Positions 9,366-17,922 of a DNA stretch of 64,000 nt are shown in pieces. This DNA comes from an uncultured Myxococcales bacterium (GTDB taxonomy: Bacteria > Myxococcota_A > UBA9042): NCBI GenBank assembly GCA_903842345.1, contig CAIMLR010000002.1:124001-188000 (forward strand), in the 5' to 3' direction. Below the pieces are notes generated by a model. That model saw nothing but the letters and a program-made list of their open reading frames with translations, was not told where the DNA came from and did no database searches. A program made the position numbers and the translations under genes. Positions within the stretch are counted from its first letter, which is position 1. Every line of letters starts with the position of its first letter.

Positions 9366-10088
9366 TCAGGACCTCGCCAGCTGGGACTCAAAAACCGCCA
9401 CGTCCTGGCACGGCGGCCCGGCCAGATACCACACCCGCGTCGCCTCCGCGTGCACATGCACTTGCGTGTGGCTCACGGTCCCGGCGAGCGGTTCGCGGTG
9501 CATGCACACGCCGCGCGGCGCACCGTTCAATGCGTGGCTGGCAAACCACTGGCGCAACGTCGCCGCGATGTCCGGGGTCCTCGGCAGGTCCACCTGCAGC
9601 GCGGCAAACTCCAGGTTGCGCGCCGCGCGCACTTCCGCCGCGTCAAAGGCCGCCGACACCCGCAGCAACGGCAGCGCCGCAGGCGTCAGCGTCAACGCCA
9701 CGCCATCCCACCGCGCGTCCAGGGCGCGCTGCGACGCATCGACGCCGAGCAGGTGAAACGGCCGCGTCTGCGCCAAATGCGGATGTTGCTGAATGCGCGC
9801 CGCCAGGTCCGCGAGCGTCGCCGCATCCGCCAGATCCGTCACCAGCAGGCCACGACTGCGAATCGGCGGCTCGGGCTCGCGGACGGCGGCTTCGTAGACG
9901 TTGAGCGCGGCCAGCGTCAGGCCAGATGCGTTTGTCGCGAGCCAGGTGCCGCCGCCTTCGGGGTCAATCGGCGCCAGTACCACCCCGCGTTGCTGCGGCG
10001 GCAGCGCCGACGGCCGCGACAGCAGTTCATCGCGGTTGAACGCCAGCACGTAGCCGTCCGGCAGCGGCCAGACCACGGTGGTGCACAC
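9366..10088 (-). CDS. NRDE (TANGO2-like) family protein
   Basis: 240 residues. It starts MCTT and carries the family's signature AFNRDELLSRP at about residues 16-26 and a conserved GGGTWLA a few dozen residues later. NRDE/TANGO2 proteins are widespread; the bacterial function is not settled, and animal TANGO2 has been linked to heme and lipid handling. The Cys at position 2 is conserved in the family. The start is GTG 10088, which directly follows the proB stop TAG, and no good Shine-Dalgarno is visible there. Expression therefore probably depends on ribosomes finishing proB. Confidence 0.82.
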   Translation of the reverse strand: MCTTVVWPLPDGYVLAFNRDELLSRPSALPPQQRGVVLAPIDPEGGGTWLATNASGLTLAALNVYEAAVREPEPPIRSRGLLVTDLADAATLADLAARIQQHPHLAQTRPFHLLGVDASQRALDARWDGVALTLTPAALPLLRVSAAFDAAEVRAARNLEFAALQVDLPRTPDIAATLRQWFASHALNGAPRGVCMHREPLAGTVSHTQVHVHAEATRVWYLAGPPCQDVAVFESQLARS

Positions 10089-11195
10089 CTACTGCACCAC
10101 AAAATCATCGCGGTGGATGAGTTCACTGGCCGGCAGCCAGCCGATCTCCTGGGTGATCTGCTCGGTCCGCAGCCCGGCCGCACGGCGGGCATCCGAGCTG
10201 TCATACCGCGACAAACCGCGACCCAACGGCTGGCCATCCGGGTCGACAACCAGCAGCGGATCGCCCACGGCAAACTCGCCCTCGACCCGCTTGACGCCAA
10301 TCGGCAACAGCGAGCGACCGCCCGAACGCAGCGCGTCCGCCGCGCCCTGGTCCACGTGAATCGTTCCCCGCGGCCGCAGCGACGTCGCGATCCACGAGCG
10401 CTTGCCGGTCAACCGCCGCTTGCCCGGGGTGAGCAGCGTGCCGACGTCCTTGCCAGCGAACAGCGCCTGCAGCACGCCCGGATTCTTGCCGCGCGCGATC
10501 GCCACCGTAACACCGACCGATCCCGCCTTGCGCGCCGCCAGCAGCTTGGAGTGCATGCCGCCCGTGCCAAAAGCGCTCTTGCCGCCCGACGCGACAGCCA
10601 GGAGCGCGTCGTCGTGGCTCTGCCCGTTGGCGATGCGCTGCGCCGTCGCGTCATCGTGCGGATTGGCCGTGTACAGCCCGTCCGTCTCCGTCAGCAGCAC
10701 CAGGACGTCCGCGCCAACCACGTGCGCGACCTGCGCCGCCAGCGCGTCGTTGTCGCCGAATTTCAGCTCCTCGACCGCGACCGTGTCGTTTTCATTGATG
10801 ATCGGCAAGACGCCCGCAGCCATCAGCTCCGCCATCACCCGCCGCGCGTGCAGAAAACGCCCGCGGTCGGCCAGATCGGCGTGCGTCAGCAGGATCTGGG
10901 CGACTTGCAGGCCGTGTGTTGCGAACAGCTCGCGGTACCGCGCCATGAGCAGCGGCTGGCCAATCGCCGCCAGCGCCTGTTTGCCCAAATTCAGCTTGGA
11001 AGCAACGCCCGTGCCCGACGCCACCGCGCCCGAGGACACGAACGCGACCTCCTGCCCCGCGCGCAGCCGGTCCGCCAGCCCGCCGACGAGCGCCACGAGC
11101 ACCGCGTCGTCCAGCGTCCCGTCGTCGCGGCACAGCACCTGGGAACCCACTTTCACGACGATCCGCTGCGACCGCGCCAGTGCATCGCGCTCCAT
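10089..11195 (-). CDS. proB: glutamate 5-kinase
   Basis: 368 residues, catalysing ATP-dependent phosphorylation of glutamate, the first step of proline synthesis. Visible landmarks are VVKVGSQVL, VSSGAVASG and NENDTVAVEELKFGDND (substrate and nucleotide loops), followed by TGGMHSK. The C-terminal 100 residues form a PUA domain (GTIHVDQGA, LLPIGVKRVEG), as in full-length bacterial ProB. ATG 11195 abuts the murA stop TAG with no spacer. proA is not adjacent, so the pathway is split in this genome. Its place in an operon with dnaN, recF and murA is unusual. Confidence 0.95.
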   Translation of the reverse strand: MERDALARSQRIVVKVGSQVLCRDDGTLDDAVLVALVGGLADRLRAGQEVAFVSSGAVASGTGVASKLNLGKQALAAIGQPLLMARYRELFATHGLQVAQILLTHADLADRGRFLHARRVMAELMAAGVLPIINENDTVAVEELKFGDNDALAAQVAHVVGADVLVLLTETDGLYTANPHDDATAQRIANGQSHDDALLAVASGGKSAFGTGGMHSKLLAARKAGSVGVTVAIARGKNPGVLQALFAGKDVGTLLTPGKRRLTGKRSWIATSLRPRGTIHVDQGAADALRSGGRSLLPIGVKRVEGEFAVGDPLLVVDPDGQPLGRGLSRYDSSDARRAAGLRTEQITQEIGWLPASELIHRDDFVVQ

Positions 11196-12476
11196 CTAGC
11201 TTTCCTCAATGCGCTCAATGCGCGCGCCCAGGGAAGCCAGCTTCACTTCGATCTTCTCGTAGCCGCGGTCAATCTGGCGGATGTTGTGAATCGTCGTTGT
11301 GCCATGCGCGCACAGCGCCGCCATGACCAGCGCCATACCCGCGCGCACGTCCGGGCTCTGCACGCGCTGACCCACCAGACGGCTCGGACCGGCCACGACC
11401 ACGCGATGCGGATCGCACAAGATGATCTGCGCGCCCATGCCGATCAGGTGATCGACAAAGAACATCCGGCCTTCGAACATCTTCTCAAAGAACAGCACGG
11501 TGCCGCTCGACTGCGTGGCCACCGTGATCGCGATCGACATCAAGTCGGTCGGAAACTGCGGCCAGATCGAGTCGTCCACGCGCGGAATGCCGCCCGCCAG
11601 ATCCTGGCGAATCCGCATGTCCTGCTCGCCGGGCACCAGCACGTCATTGCCGTCGATTTCCGTGCGCACGCCCAGGCGCTGGAACACCATGCGGATCATG
11701 CGCAAGTGCTCGGGCGCCGCGTCCTGGATGCGCAGGCTGCCGCCCGTCACCGCAGCCAGACCGATGAAGCTGCCAACTTCCAGGTAGTCCGGACCGATCG
11801 TGAAGTCCGCGCCGTGCAGCTTGTCCACGCCGTGGATGATGAGGCGATTGGTGCCAATGCCCTCGATCTTCGCGCCCATGGCCGTGAGCAGCCGCGCGAT
11901 GCCCTGCACGTGCGGTTCGCATGCGACGTTGGACAGGACCGTCGTGCCCTTGGCGACGGACGCCGCCATCAGCAGGTTCTCCGTCGCGGTCACGGACGCT
12001 TCATCCAGAAAGAAATCGGCGCCGATGAGACCCGTGGAATCGAGCTTGTACGTCTCGCCGACCGTCAGCTTGGCGCCGAGCGCGGCAAAGCCGTCAAAGT
12101 GCGTGTCCAGCCGGCGCCGGCCAATCACGTCGCCACCGGGCGGCGGCAATGCGCAATGACCCGCGCGACCGAGCAGCGCGCCGGCAAACAGGATCGACGC
12201 ACGCACGCGGCGACCCAGGTCCGGCAGTTCCGTCGTGCGCAAATCGCGGGTCACGATGCGAATCGCGTGCGGCTCCAGCCACGTCACTTCGCTGCCGAGC
12301 TCGCGGAGGATGTCGATCATCACGCGGACGTCGAGGATGTCCGGGATGTTGCGCAAGATCACCGGCTCGTCGGTCAGAAGCGCCGTGGCCAATGCCGGCA
12401 ACGCCTCATTCTTGTTGCCAGAAACGCGCACGGTACCGGAGAGCGGCACGCCGCCTTGGATGCGAAAGAGGCTCAT
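11196..12476 (-). CDS. murA: UDP-N-acetylglucosamine 1-carboxyvinyltransferase, Asp-type active site
   Basis: 426 residues, transferring enolpyruvate from PEP to UDP-GlcNAc in the first committed step of peptidoglycan synthesis. SGNKNEALPA (Lys of the active site) is near the N-terminus. The loop that normally holds the catalytic and fosfomycin-alkylated Cys (Cys115 in E. coli) reads PPPGGDVIGRRRLDTHF, so Asp116 replaces Cys. Asp variants are active and fosfomycin-resistant in mycobacteria, and this loop style is also found in Bacteroidetes. The start ATG overlaps the recF stop (ATGA), and the stop abuts proB. Identity is certain; the resistance is inferred. Confidence 0.95.
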   Translation of the reverse strand: MSLFRIQGGVPLSGTVRVSGNKNEALPALATALLTDEPVILRNIPDILDVRVMIDILRELGSEVTWLEPHAIRIVTRDLRTTELPDLGRRVRASILFAGALLGRAGHCALPPPGGDVIGRRRLDTHFDGFAALGAKLTVGETYKLDSTGLIGADFFLDEASVTATENLLMAASVAKGTTVLSNVACEPHVQGIARLLTAMGAKIEGIGTNRLIIHGVDKLHGADFTIGPDYLEVGSFIGLAAVTGGSLRIQDAAPEHLRMIRMVFQRLGVRTEIDGNDVLVPGEQDMRIRQDLAGGIPRVDDSIWPQFPTDLMSIAITVATQSSGTVLFFEKMFEGRMFFVDHLIGMGAQIILCDPHRVVVAGPSRLVGQRVQSPDVRAGMALVMAALCAHGTTTIHNIRQIDRGYEKIEVKLASLGARIERIEES

Positions 12477-13609
12477 GTCACACCTGTGGAAGAATCGGGG
12501 GAAGTCGTCCGGTCAAAACGGCCGGTCTCAGACAAATGGCCAGCTTGCATCAGGAAGACCTGGCGCGGCGCGGCGACGCGGATGTGCGCGGCGTCCGTCG
12601 TTGTCAGGAACACCTGACCACCCAGCTCGTCCAGATAGCCCATCAGCGCGCGGTTGCGCGTCGCATCGAGCTCCGAGGAAACATCGTCCATCAGCAGCAC
12701 GGGCGGTTCGCCAAAGTCCGCTTCCAGACTGCGAATTTCCGCTATCTTCATGGCCAGAACCAGCGCGCGGCATTGGCCTTGGCTCGCATGCAGCGCGGCG
12801 GTCCGGTCGGCAATGCGCAGGTCAACGTCGTCGCGATGCGGCCCGCGCGTCGTGTGACCGCGCGCCAGATCCCGCGGGCGATTGGCAAGCAGGAGCCGCA
12901 AGAGCTGCGCCTCGTCCGCCACTTCGTCACGGGGCAGGTACAGGGCATCGGCCAGCAGTCCCGGCGCCGCGATGCGGGCAAAAGCATCCCGCAGGATCGG
13001 CGCAAAACGCTGCAGCACGCGCTGCCGACGCAGGATCAGCTTGATGCCGGAATGCGCCAGCACCTGATCGTACGCATCCAGCAGCCCGGTATCGACGTGC
13101 GTCGTCTTGTGCTGGCGGAGCAGCGCGTTGCGGTTGGCGAGCGCCTGTTCATAGCGGCGGAGGTCGGCCAGGTGCGCCGGCTCGTGATTGAACGCCAGGC
13201 GATCGAGCCAGCGCCGCCGTTCCGACGGCTCCGCGTGCGGCAATCCCAGATCCGTCGGGGCAAACAGCACGACGACCAAACGACCGAGGTAGTTCGCCAT
13301 CGACGTCGCGCTCTTGCCGTCCAGAAACAACTTCTTCTGGCCGTGGGCGATGCGCACGCCCAGGTCTTCCCGCAGCCCGCGGCGTTCAATTCGCAAGCCG
13401 AGCGTCGCTTCCTTCTCGTCAAAAGCCAGACAATCGCTCAACTTGCTCGTGCGAAAGCTGCGCAAGCTCGCCGCCACCGCAATCGCTTCCAGCAGGTTGG
13501 TCTTGCCTTGGCCGTTGTCGCCGCTTATCAGGTTGAAATGGCGATGCGGCCACCACTCGATGGTCTCGAGGTTGCGGAAGTGTTCAGCAAAAAGGCGCTC
13601 AATATGCAC
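12473..13609 (-). CDS. recF: DNA replication and repair protein RecF
   Basis: 378 residues, an SMC-like ATPase that helps load RecA at gaps. Walker A is GDNGQGKT at about residues 30-37, the ABC signature is SQGQCR, and Walker B is VLLMDDVSSELD near residue 320. The start is GTG 13609, 21 nt after the dnaN stop, preserving the classical dnaN-recF order. Its end overlaps murA by four bases. gyrB, which often follows recF, is replaced here by murA. Confidence 0.95.
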   Translation of the reverse strand: MHIERLFAEHFRNLETIEWWPHRHFNLISGDNGQGKTNLLEAIAVAASLRSFRTSKLSDCLAFDEKEATLGLRIERRGLREDLGVRIAHGQKKLFLDGKSATSMANYLGRLVVVLFAPTDLGLPHAEPSERRRWLDRLAFNHEPAHLADLRRYEQALANRNALLRQHKTTHVDTGLLDAYDQVLAHSGIKLILRRQRVLQRFAPILRDAFARIAAPGLLADALYLPRDEVADEAQLLRLLLANRPRDLARGHTTRGPHRDDVDLRIADRTAALHASQGQCRALVLAMKIAEIRSLEADFGEPPVLLMDDVSSELDATRNRALMGYLDELGGQVFLTTTDAAHIRVAAPRQVFLMQAGHLSETGRFDRTTSPDSSTGVT

Positions 13610-13630
13610 GAGCCATCCAATCTGGCCGGG

Positions 13631-14773
13631 CTACATGCGCATCGGCATGATGACAAACACGCAGCCGGGCTCTTCGTCGGCATGCAGCAGGCACGGCGAG
13701 AACTGGTCAGACAACTCCAGCGTGATGTGCTCAGTGCCCAGCACGTTGCACACGTCCAGCAGGAAACGCGGATTGAAGCCGACCTTGATCTTGGCGCCCT
13801 GGTAGTCGGGCAGGTCGATTTCTTCGTGCGCTTCGCCGTCGTTGTGGCTCATCTCAAGCACCATGCGACCCGCTTCCAACTCCACGCGCAGCGGTGAATC
13901 GCCGCGCGCTGAAGCCAGCGAAGAGACGCGGCGCACCGCGCTCATGAATTCGCTCGTCCGCAGACTGACCGAGGCATCGCCGCGCTCCGGGATGACGCGG
14001 GTGTAGTCGGGAAAGCGCTCTTCAATCTGCCGCACTTGCACGCGGGCCTTGTCGCTGGAAATCACGACGTTGCGACCGACAAACTCAATGCGCGCCGACG
14101 GATCCGCGCCCTCAAAGATGCGCTGCAGTTCCGAGGCGCCGCGGTGATGCAGGATCCACTGGTGCTTCTGGCCGTCGTAGTCGCTCACGGTCATCGACCG
14201 CTCAGCCTTGGACAGCCGCGTGCCATCGGTCGACACCATGCGGATGCGCACCTGGTTGGCCGGCGCGCCGTTGCCTTCCGGCTCGATTTCCAGCAGCACG
14301 CCGTTCAGCGCCGGGCGGTTTTCTTCCTGCGACACGGAGAACAGCGTGCGTTTCAGCATCGTCTCCAGGTGGCTCTTGTCACACAGCAGGCCGCGGCCTT
14401 GGGTATCCTCAATCGCGTTGGGCGGAAATTCTTCCGGCGCCATGCCGTTCAGGTAGTAGTACGCCCGACCCGCTTCAATGCGCAGTCGATTGTTCGCCTC
14501 AGTCGACAATTGCACCGTCGCGCCATCTGGCAACGCCCGCACGATGTCAAAAAGCGACCGCCCGTTGACGACTGCGGCACCCGGCTCGATGACGTCCGCC
14601 GCGACTTCCGCCACGACCGTGACGTCGTATTCCGCCGCCGTGAACACCAAGCCGTCTTCGCTCGCCGCGATGTGCACGTGCGCGAGGACGTTGTTCATCG
14701 GCTTGCGGGAAATCACGCCCTGGGCGCGATAAAGCGGCACAGTCAAAGCAGCTTTGTCGATGCGAACTTTCAT
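13631..14773 (-). CDS. dnaN: DNA polymerase III sliding clamp (beta subunit)
   Basis: 380 residues, the ring-shaped processivity clamp. It has the typical three-domain length and the conserved C-terminal tail ending in MPMRM (family M-P-M-R/K pattern). Interior matches include SRKPMNNVLAHVHIAA and the DYTRVIPE loop. ATG 14773 has AGGAGAG about 8 nt upstream. It heads the operon with recF and is transcribed away from the origin candidate. dnaA, which normally precedes it, is absent; the upstream neighbour is the DnaA-box region and then hutU. Confidence 0.96.
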   Translation of the reverse strand: MKVRIDKAALTVPLYRAQGVISRKPMNNVLAHVHIAASEDGLVFTAAEYDVTVVAEVAADVIEPGAAVVNGRSLFDIVRALPDGATVQLSTEANNRLRIEAGRAYYYLNGMAPEEFPPNAIEDTQGRGLLCDKSHLETMLKRTLFSVSQEENRPALNGVLLEIEPEGNGAPANQVRIRMVSTDGTRLSKAERSMTVSDYDGQKHQWILHHRGASELQRIFEGADPSARIEFVGRNVVISSDKARVQVRQIEERFPDYTRVIPERGDASVSLRTSEFMSAVRRVSSLASARGDSPLRVELEAGRMVLEMSHNDGEAHEEIDLPDYQGAKIKVGFNPRFLLDVCNVLGTEHITLELSDQFSPCLLHADEEPGCVFVIMPMRM

Positions 14774-14929
14774 CTAGGCACTCTCCTGCCGAACACGACG
14801 TCTGATGCTCGGCTGACGCGGCGAAGTTGTACTCTGGATGGCCGCAATTGACCAGACCCGCACGCGGCGGGACGCAGGCTCCAGGCAAGTGCAGCACGGG
14901 GGTGGATTGAATCAGATGAGATCCAAAGA

Positions 14930-15230
14930 GGTGCTGTCGCTGGTCCTGTGGATGGCTGTGGGTAGGCGAAATAGCCGTGTGTTGCAGCCAAGTTGTCGAC
15001 GATCAACCTGTGGATGAATCCGTGGACGGGTGTGGACAGGTCGGCCGTTTGTCCACAGGCTTGGCGGGCTGTCCACAGGCCCGCGTGTTTGTCCACAAAG
15101 GCCCAACAGGTTATTCACAGCTTATTCACAGGAACAATCGATCGGAATTTCAACGTTTTGCAAATGATTGCAGGGTGTTGCATGATAGTGAGCGGACAAT
15201 TGCCAACAAAAACAACGCGGGTACCTTCTC
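14930..15230. other. candidate chromosomal replication origin (oriC)
   Basis: The 457-nt gap between dnaN and hutU holds no gene. Its right part combines a DnaA-box cluster (14947-15130) with a less GC-rich stretch at about 15131-15215 (AATTTCAACGTTTTG, AACAAAAACAACG), which could be the unwinding element. It adjoins dnaN-recF, the classical origin neighbourhood. Gene strand polarity switches here: all genes to the left are on the minus strand and most to the right on the plus strand. The remaining part (14774-14929) shows nothing beyond the dnaN leader. Confidence 0.75.
14947..15130. promoter_or_regulatory. DnaA-box cluster
   Basis: Boxes that I can place: TGTGGATGG at 14947, TGTGGATGA at 15009, TGTGGACAG at 15031 (forward orientation); TTGTCCACA at 15049, CTGTCCACA at 15069, TTGTCCACA at 15089, TTATTCACA at 15111 and TTATTCACA at 15122 (opposite orientation). 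The last two fit the TTATNCACA consensus exactly, and TTGTCCACA is the type preferred in high-GC genomes such as Streptomyces. Start-to-start spacings of the five in the second group are 20, 20, 22 and 11 bp, consistent with one or two helical turns. Confidence 0.8.
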
Positions 15231-16919
15231 TCACCTGGGCACCTGCACGCCTTCGCGCGCTGCGACGACAGCCGCTTCTTCATAGCCGGCGTCCAGATGG
15301 CGCAGCACGCCAAGCGTCGGGTCGTTGGTCAGCACGCGTTGGATGCGCTTGGCGGCTTCGGGCGTTCCGTCAGCGACGATGACCACGCCCGCGTGTTGGC
15401 TGTAGCCCATGCCCACGCCGCCGCCGTGGTGGACGCTGACCCAGGAAGCGCCGCTGACGGCGTTGACGAGCGCGTTGAGGAAGACCCAATCGGAGACCGC
15501 GTCGGAGCCGTCCTTCATGCTCTCCGTTTCGCGGTTGGGAGAAGCGACGCTGCCACAGTCCAGATGGTCGCGGCCAATGACAATCGGCGCCTTGACCTTG
15601 CCTTCCGCGACGAGTTGGTTGAACAGCAGGCCAGCCTTGGCGCGCTCACCCAAGCCCAGCCAGCAGATCCGCGCCGGGAGGCCCTGAAAGGCGATTTGCG
15701 GCGCGCCTTCTCTCAGCCACTGCTGCACGCCGGGATTGTCGGGAAAGGCCGCGAGGATGGCCCGGTCCGTCACCGCGATGTCCTCCGGATCGCCCGAGAG
15801 CGCGACCCATCGGAATGGTCCCTCCCCGCGACAGAACCGCGGGCGGATGTAGGCGGGCACAAAACCGGGAAAGGCGAAGGCCGTTGCGTGGTCCATTCCG
15901 CCCGCCACGGCCTCTGCCCGCAGGTTGTTGCCATAATCAAAAACGTGGACGCCTTGGCCCAGCCACGCGCCCAGGCGCGCGACGTGTTCGCAGATGTCCC
16001 GGCGGACGCGGGCAATCCACGCGTCCGGATCCGCCTCACGCGCGATCTGGGCTTGCGCCAGCGTCAGCCCCGTCACGTGGTAGCCGACGAGGGGATCATG
16101 GGCGCTTGTCTGGTCGGTCGCGAGATCGGGCAACACGCCGCGCTGCTCCAACGCCCGAAGCAGTTCCAGCGCGGTGGCTTGCACGCCGATGGAGGGCGCT
16201 TCGCCCGCCGCCTTGGCCGCCAAAGCCCGGTCAATCGCCGCGTTCACGTCGGTGAACTGCTCATGCAGGTAGCGCTGTTCCAGCCGCCGCTCCAGCCGCG
16301 TCGGGTCGACTTCCGCGGCGAGCATCACGCCGCCCGCGAGCGTGCACGCCAGCGGTTGCGCACCGCCCATGCCGCCCAAGCCGGCCGTCACGGTCAAGCG
16401 CCCGCGCAACGGCCGATGCGGATCAAAGCCAGGCAGGTGGCCAAAATGCTGGCGGCCCGCTTCAGCAAAAGTCTCGTACGTTCCCTGCACGATCCCTTGG
16501 CTGCCAATGTAGATCCACGATCCCGCCGTCATCTGGCCGTACATCATCAGGCCTTTTTGCTCCAGTTCGCGGAAGACCTGCCACGTCGCCCATTTGGGCA
16601 CCAGGTTGCTGTTGGCGATCAGCACGCGCGGCGCATCCGCGTGGGTCTTGACGATGCCGACTGGCTTGCCCGACTGCACAAGCAAGGTCTCGTCGTCTTC
16701 CAGCGTCGTCAGCGCGCGGCAGATCGCGTGGAAGGCCGGCCAGTTGCGCGCCGCCTTGCCGATGCCGCCGTACACAACCAGGTCCTGCCATCGCTCGGCG
16801 ACGTCCGGGTCGAGGTTGTTGCACAGCATCCGCAGCGCGGCCTCCTGCATCCAACCGCGACAGGAAAGCGTTGTGCCGCGGGCGGCGTGGATCGGTTGTT
16901 CCGGCGGATGGTTGTTCAT
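15231..16919 (-). CDS. hutU: urocanate hydratase (urocanase)
   Basis: 562 residues, the usual length. It converts urocanate to imidazolonepropionate in histidine breakdown, using tightly bound NAD+. Family landmarks include [22 protein letters not shown] and [18 protein letters not shown] in the C-terminal half, which contains the conserved Cys, followed by YSQHAG. The start is ATG 16919 with AGGAG 7-8 nt upstream; the ten extra residues from 16946 are not needed. No hutH, hutI or hutG is adjacent, so the gene is isolated between the origin candidate and a divergent metallophosphoesterase gene. Confidence 0.95.
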   Translation of the reverse strand: MNNHPPEQPIHAARGTTLSCRGWMQEAALRMLCNNLDPDVAERWQDLVVYGGIGKAARNWPAFHAICRALTTLEDDETLLVQSGKPVGIVKTHADAPRVLIANSNLVPKWATWQVFRELEQKGLMMYGQMTAGSWIYIGSQGIVQGTYETFAEAGRQHFGHLPGFDPHRPLRGRLTVTAGLGGMGGAQPLACTLAGGVMLAAEVDPTRLERRLEQRYLHEQFTDVNAAIDRALAAKAAGEAPSIGVQATALELLRALEQRGVLPDLATDQTSAHDPLVGYHVTGLTLAQAQIAREADPDAWIARVRRDICEHVARLGAWLGQGVHVFDYGNNLRAEAVAGGMDHATAFAFPGFVPAYIRPRFCRGEGPFRWVALSGDPEDIAVTDRAILAAFPDNPGVQQWLREGAPQIAFQGLPARICWLGLGERAKAGLLFNQLVAEGKVKAPIVIGRDHLDCGSVASPNRETESMKDGSDAVSDWVFLNALVNAVSGASWVSVHHGGGVGMGYSQHAGVVIVADGTPEAAKRIQRVLTNDPTLGVLRHLDAGYEEAAVVAAREGVQVPR

Positions 16920-17027
16920 GGCGGGCTCCTGCGTTGGCCGCAGCAAGTGTGGCAGACCGTACGAATCGGAACAAACGTTGGTGCGTTAGCGTTAAGATGG
17001 CTCGGTTGGCAGCCGGAGCAGGTGATC

Positions 17028-17849
17028 ATGGACAGGCGGACATTCTTGCGCAGAACAGTAGCCGGTGGTGCGGCGCTCAGCGTCGCGGGCATTGCGGGCA
17101 TGGCAGTTGCGCAGGGCGGCGTGCGCATTACCCGGCACGATTTGCCTCCCGATCAAGCGCCGCTTCTGGCCCCCGGGCGCCGTCTGCGCGTCGCGCAGCT
17201 CACGGACATTCACGTCGGCTGGGGCACCTCCGCGGAGACGCTGCGCACGGCGCAGGTTCAAGCCAAGCTGGTGCGTCCAGACCTGCTGGTGCTGACCGGC
17301 GACTACCTGAATCACTCGCTGGCGGAGATCGACACGCTCCGCGCGTGGGTGCGCGGGCTGCCGCGGCCGTGCATCGCGACCCTGGGCAATCACGATCACT
17401 GGAGCGGCGCCATGGCGATCCGCCGCATGCTGGAGCAGGAAGGGATTCCGGTGCTGTCCAATGAATCGACCGTGATGGATGTGGCGGGTCAGCCGTTGCG
17501 TATCGTCGGCGTGGAGGACGGCTTCACTCATCGCGATGACGTGGACGCCGCGTTTCGCGACGTGTCGCGCCCCGAACAAGCGCTTGTGTTGAGCCACGAT
17601 CCGATGACCGCAGACAAGATCGCCCGCACCGGCGCCCGCGTCGTGTTGTCCGGTCACACCCATGGGGGCCAGTTCGACATCCCTGGGCTCACGGCCGCGC
17701 TCGCGACAGTCGCCGGCATCCGCTACCTCAAGGGCTGGTACATGATCGGCGACACGCGGCTGTACGTGAACTGCGGCGTCGGCTCGTCCGTCGGCGCGGG
17801 CCGCAACGGCGCGGCAGCCAGCGAACTTGCGGTCTTCGACGTCGGCTGA
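17028..17849 (+). CDS. Tat-exported metallophosphoesterase (YkuE-like)
   Basis: 273 residues. The N-terminus MDRRTFLRR followed by a hydrophobic AGGAALSVAGIAG stretch is a twin-arginine signal. The calcineurin-like metal-binding motifs follow in order: LTDIHVG, GDYLNH, GNHDHW, SHDP and GHTHGGQ. These ligate a two-metal centre for phosphomono- or diester hydrolysis outside the cytoplasm. Tat export fits folding and metal loading before transport, as in Bacillus YkuE. Start ATG 17028 has AGG about 6 nt upstream; the longer open frame to the left is antisense to hutU and is not coding. The substrate is unknown. Confidence 0.88.
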   Translation: MDRRTFLRRTVAGGAALSVAGIAGMAVAQGGVRITRHDLPPDQAPLLAPGRRLRVAQLTDIHVGWGTSAETLRTAQVQAKLVRPDLLVLTGDYLNHSLAEIDTLRAWVRGLPRPCIATLGNHDHWSGAMAIRRMLEQEGIPVLSNESTVMDVAGQPLRIVGVEDGFTHRDDVDAAFRDVSRPEQALVLSHDPMTADKIARTGARVVLSGHTHGGQFDIPGLTAALATVAGIRYLKGWYMIGDTRLYVNCGVGSSVGAGRNGAAASELAVFDVG

Positions 17850-17881
17850 CGGCAGGAAGTTTCGGGTTCCCGCCGTCAGCC
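17844..17881. terminator. bidirectional terminator hairpin between metallophosphoesterase and recA
   Basis: GGCTGACGGC (17844-17853) pairs perfectly with GCCGTCAGCC (17872-17881). Inside it GGAA pairs with TTCC around an 8-nt loop, so the stem is about 14 bp with one mismatch. It begins within the last codons of the phosphoesterase gene and lies between two convergent genes. There is no T-tract on either side. Confidence 0.6.
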
Positions 17882-17922
17882 ATTGACCGTCGAAACGCTG
17901 GCCTTCCGCGACGCTCGCAGGG

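Noticed and set aside
15297-17027. Upstream in-frame extension of the metallophosphoesterase gene
   Set aside because: It is antisense to hutU, and the Tat signal begins at 17028 with its own ribosome site.
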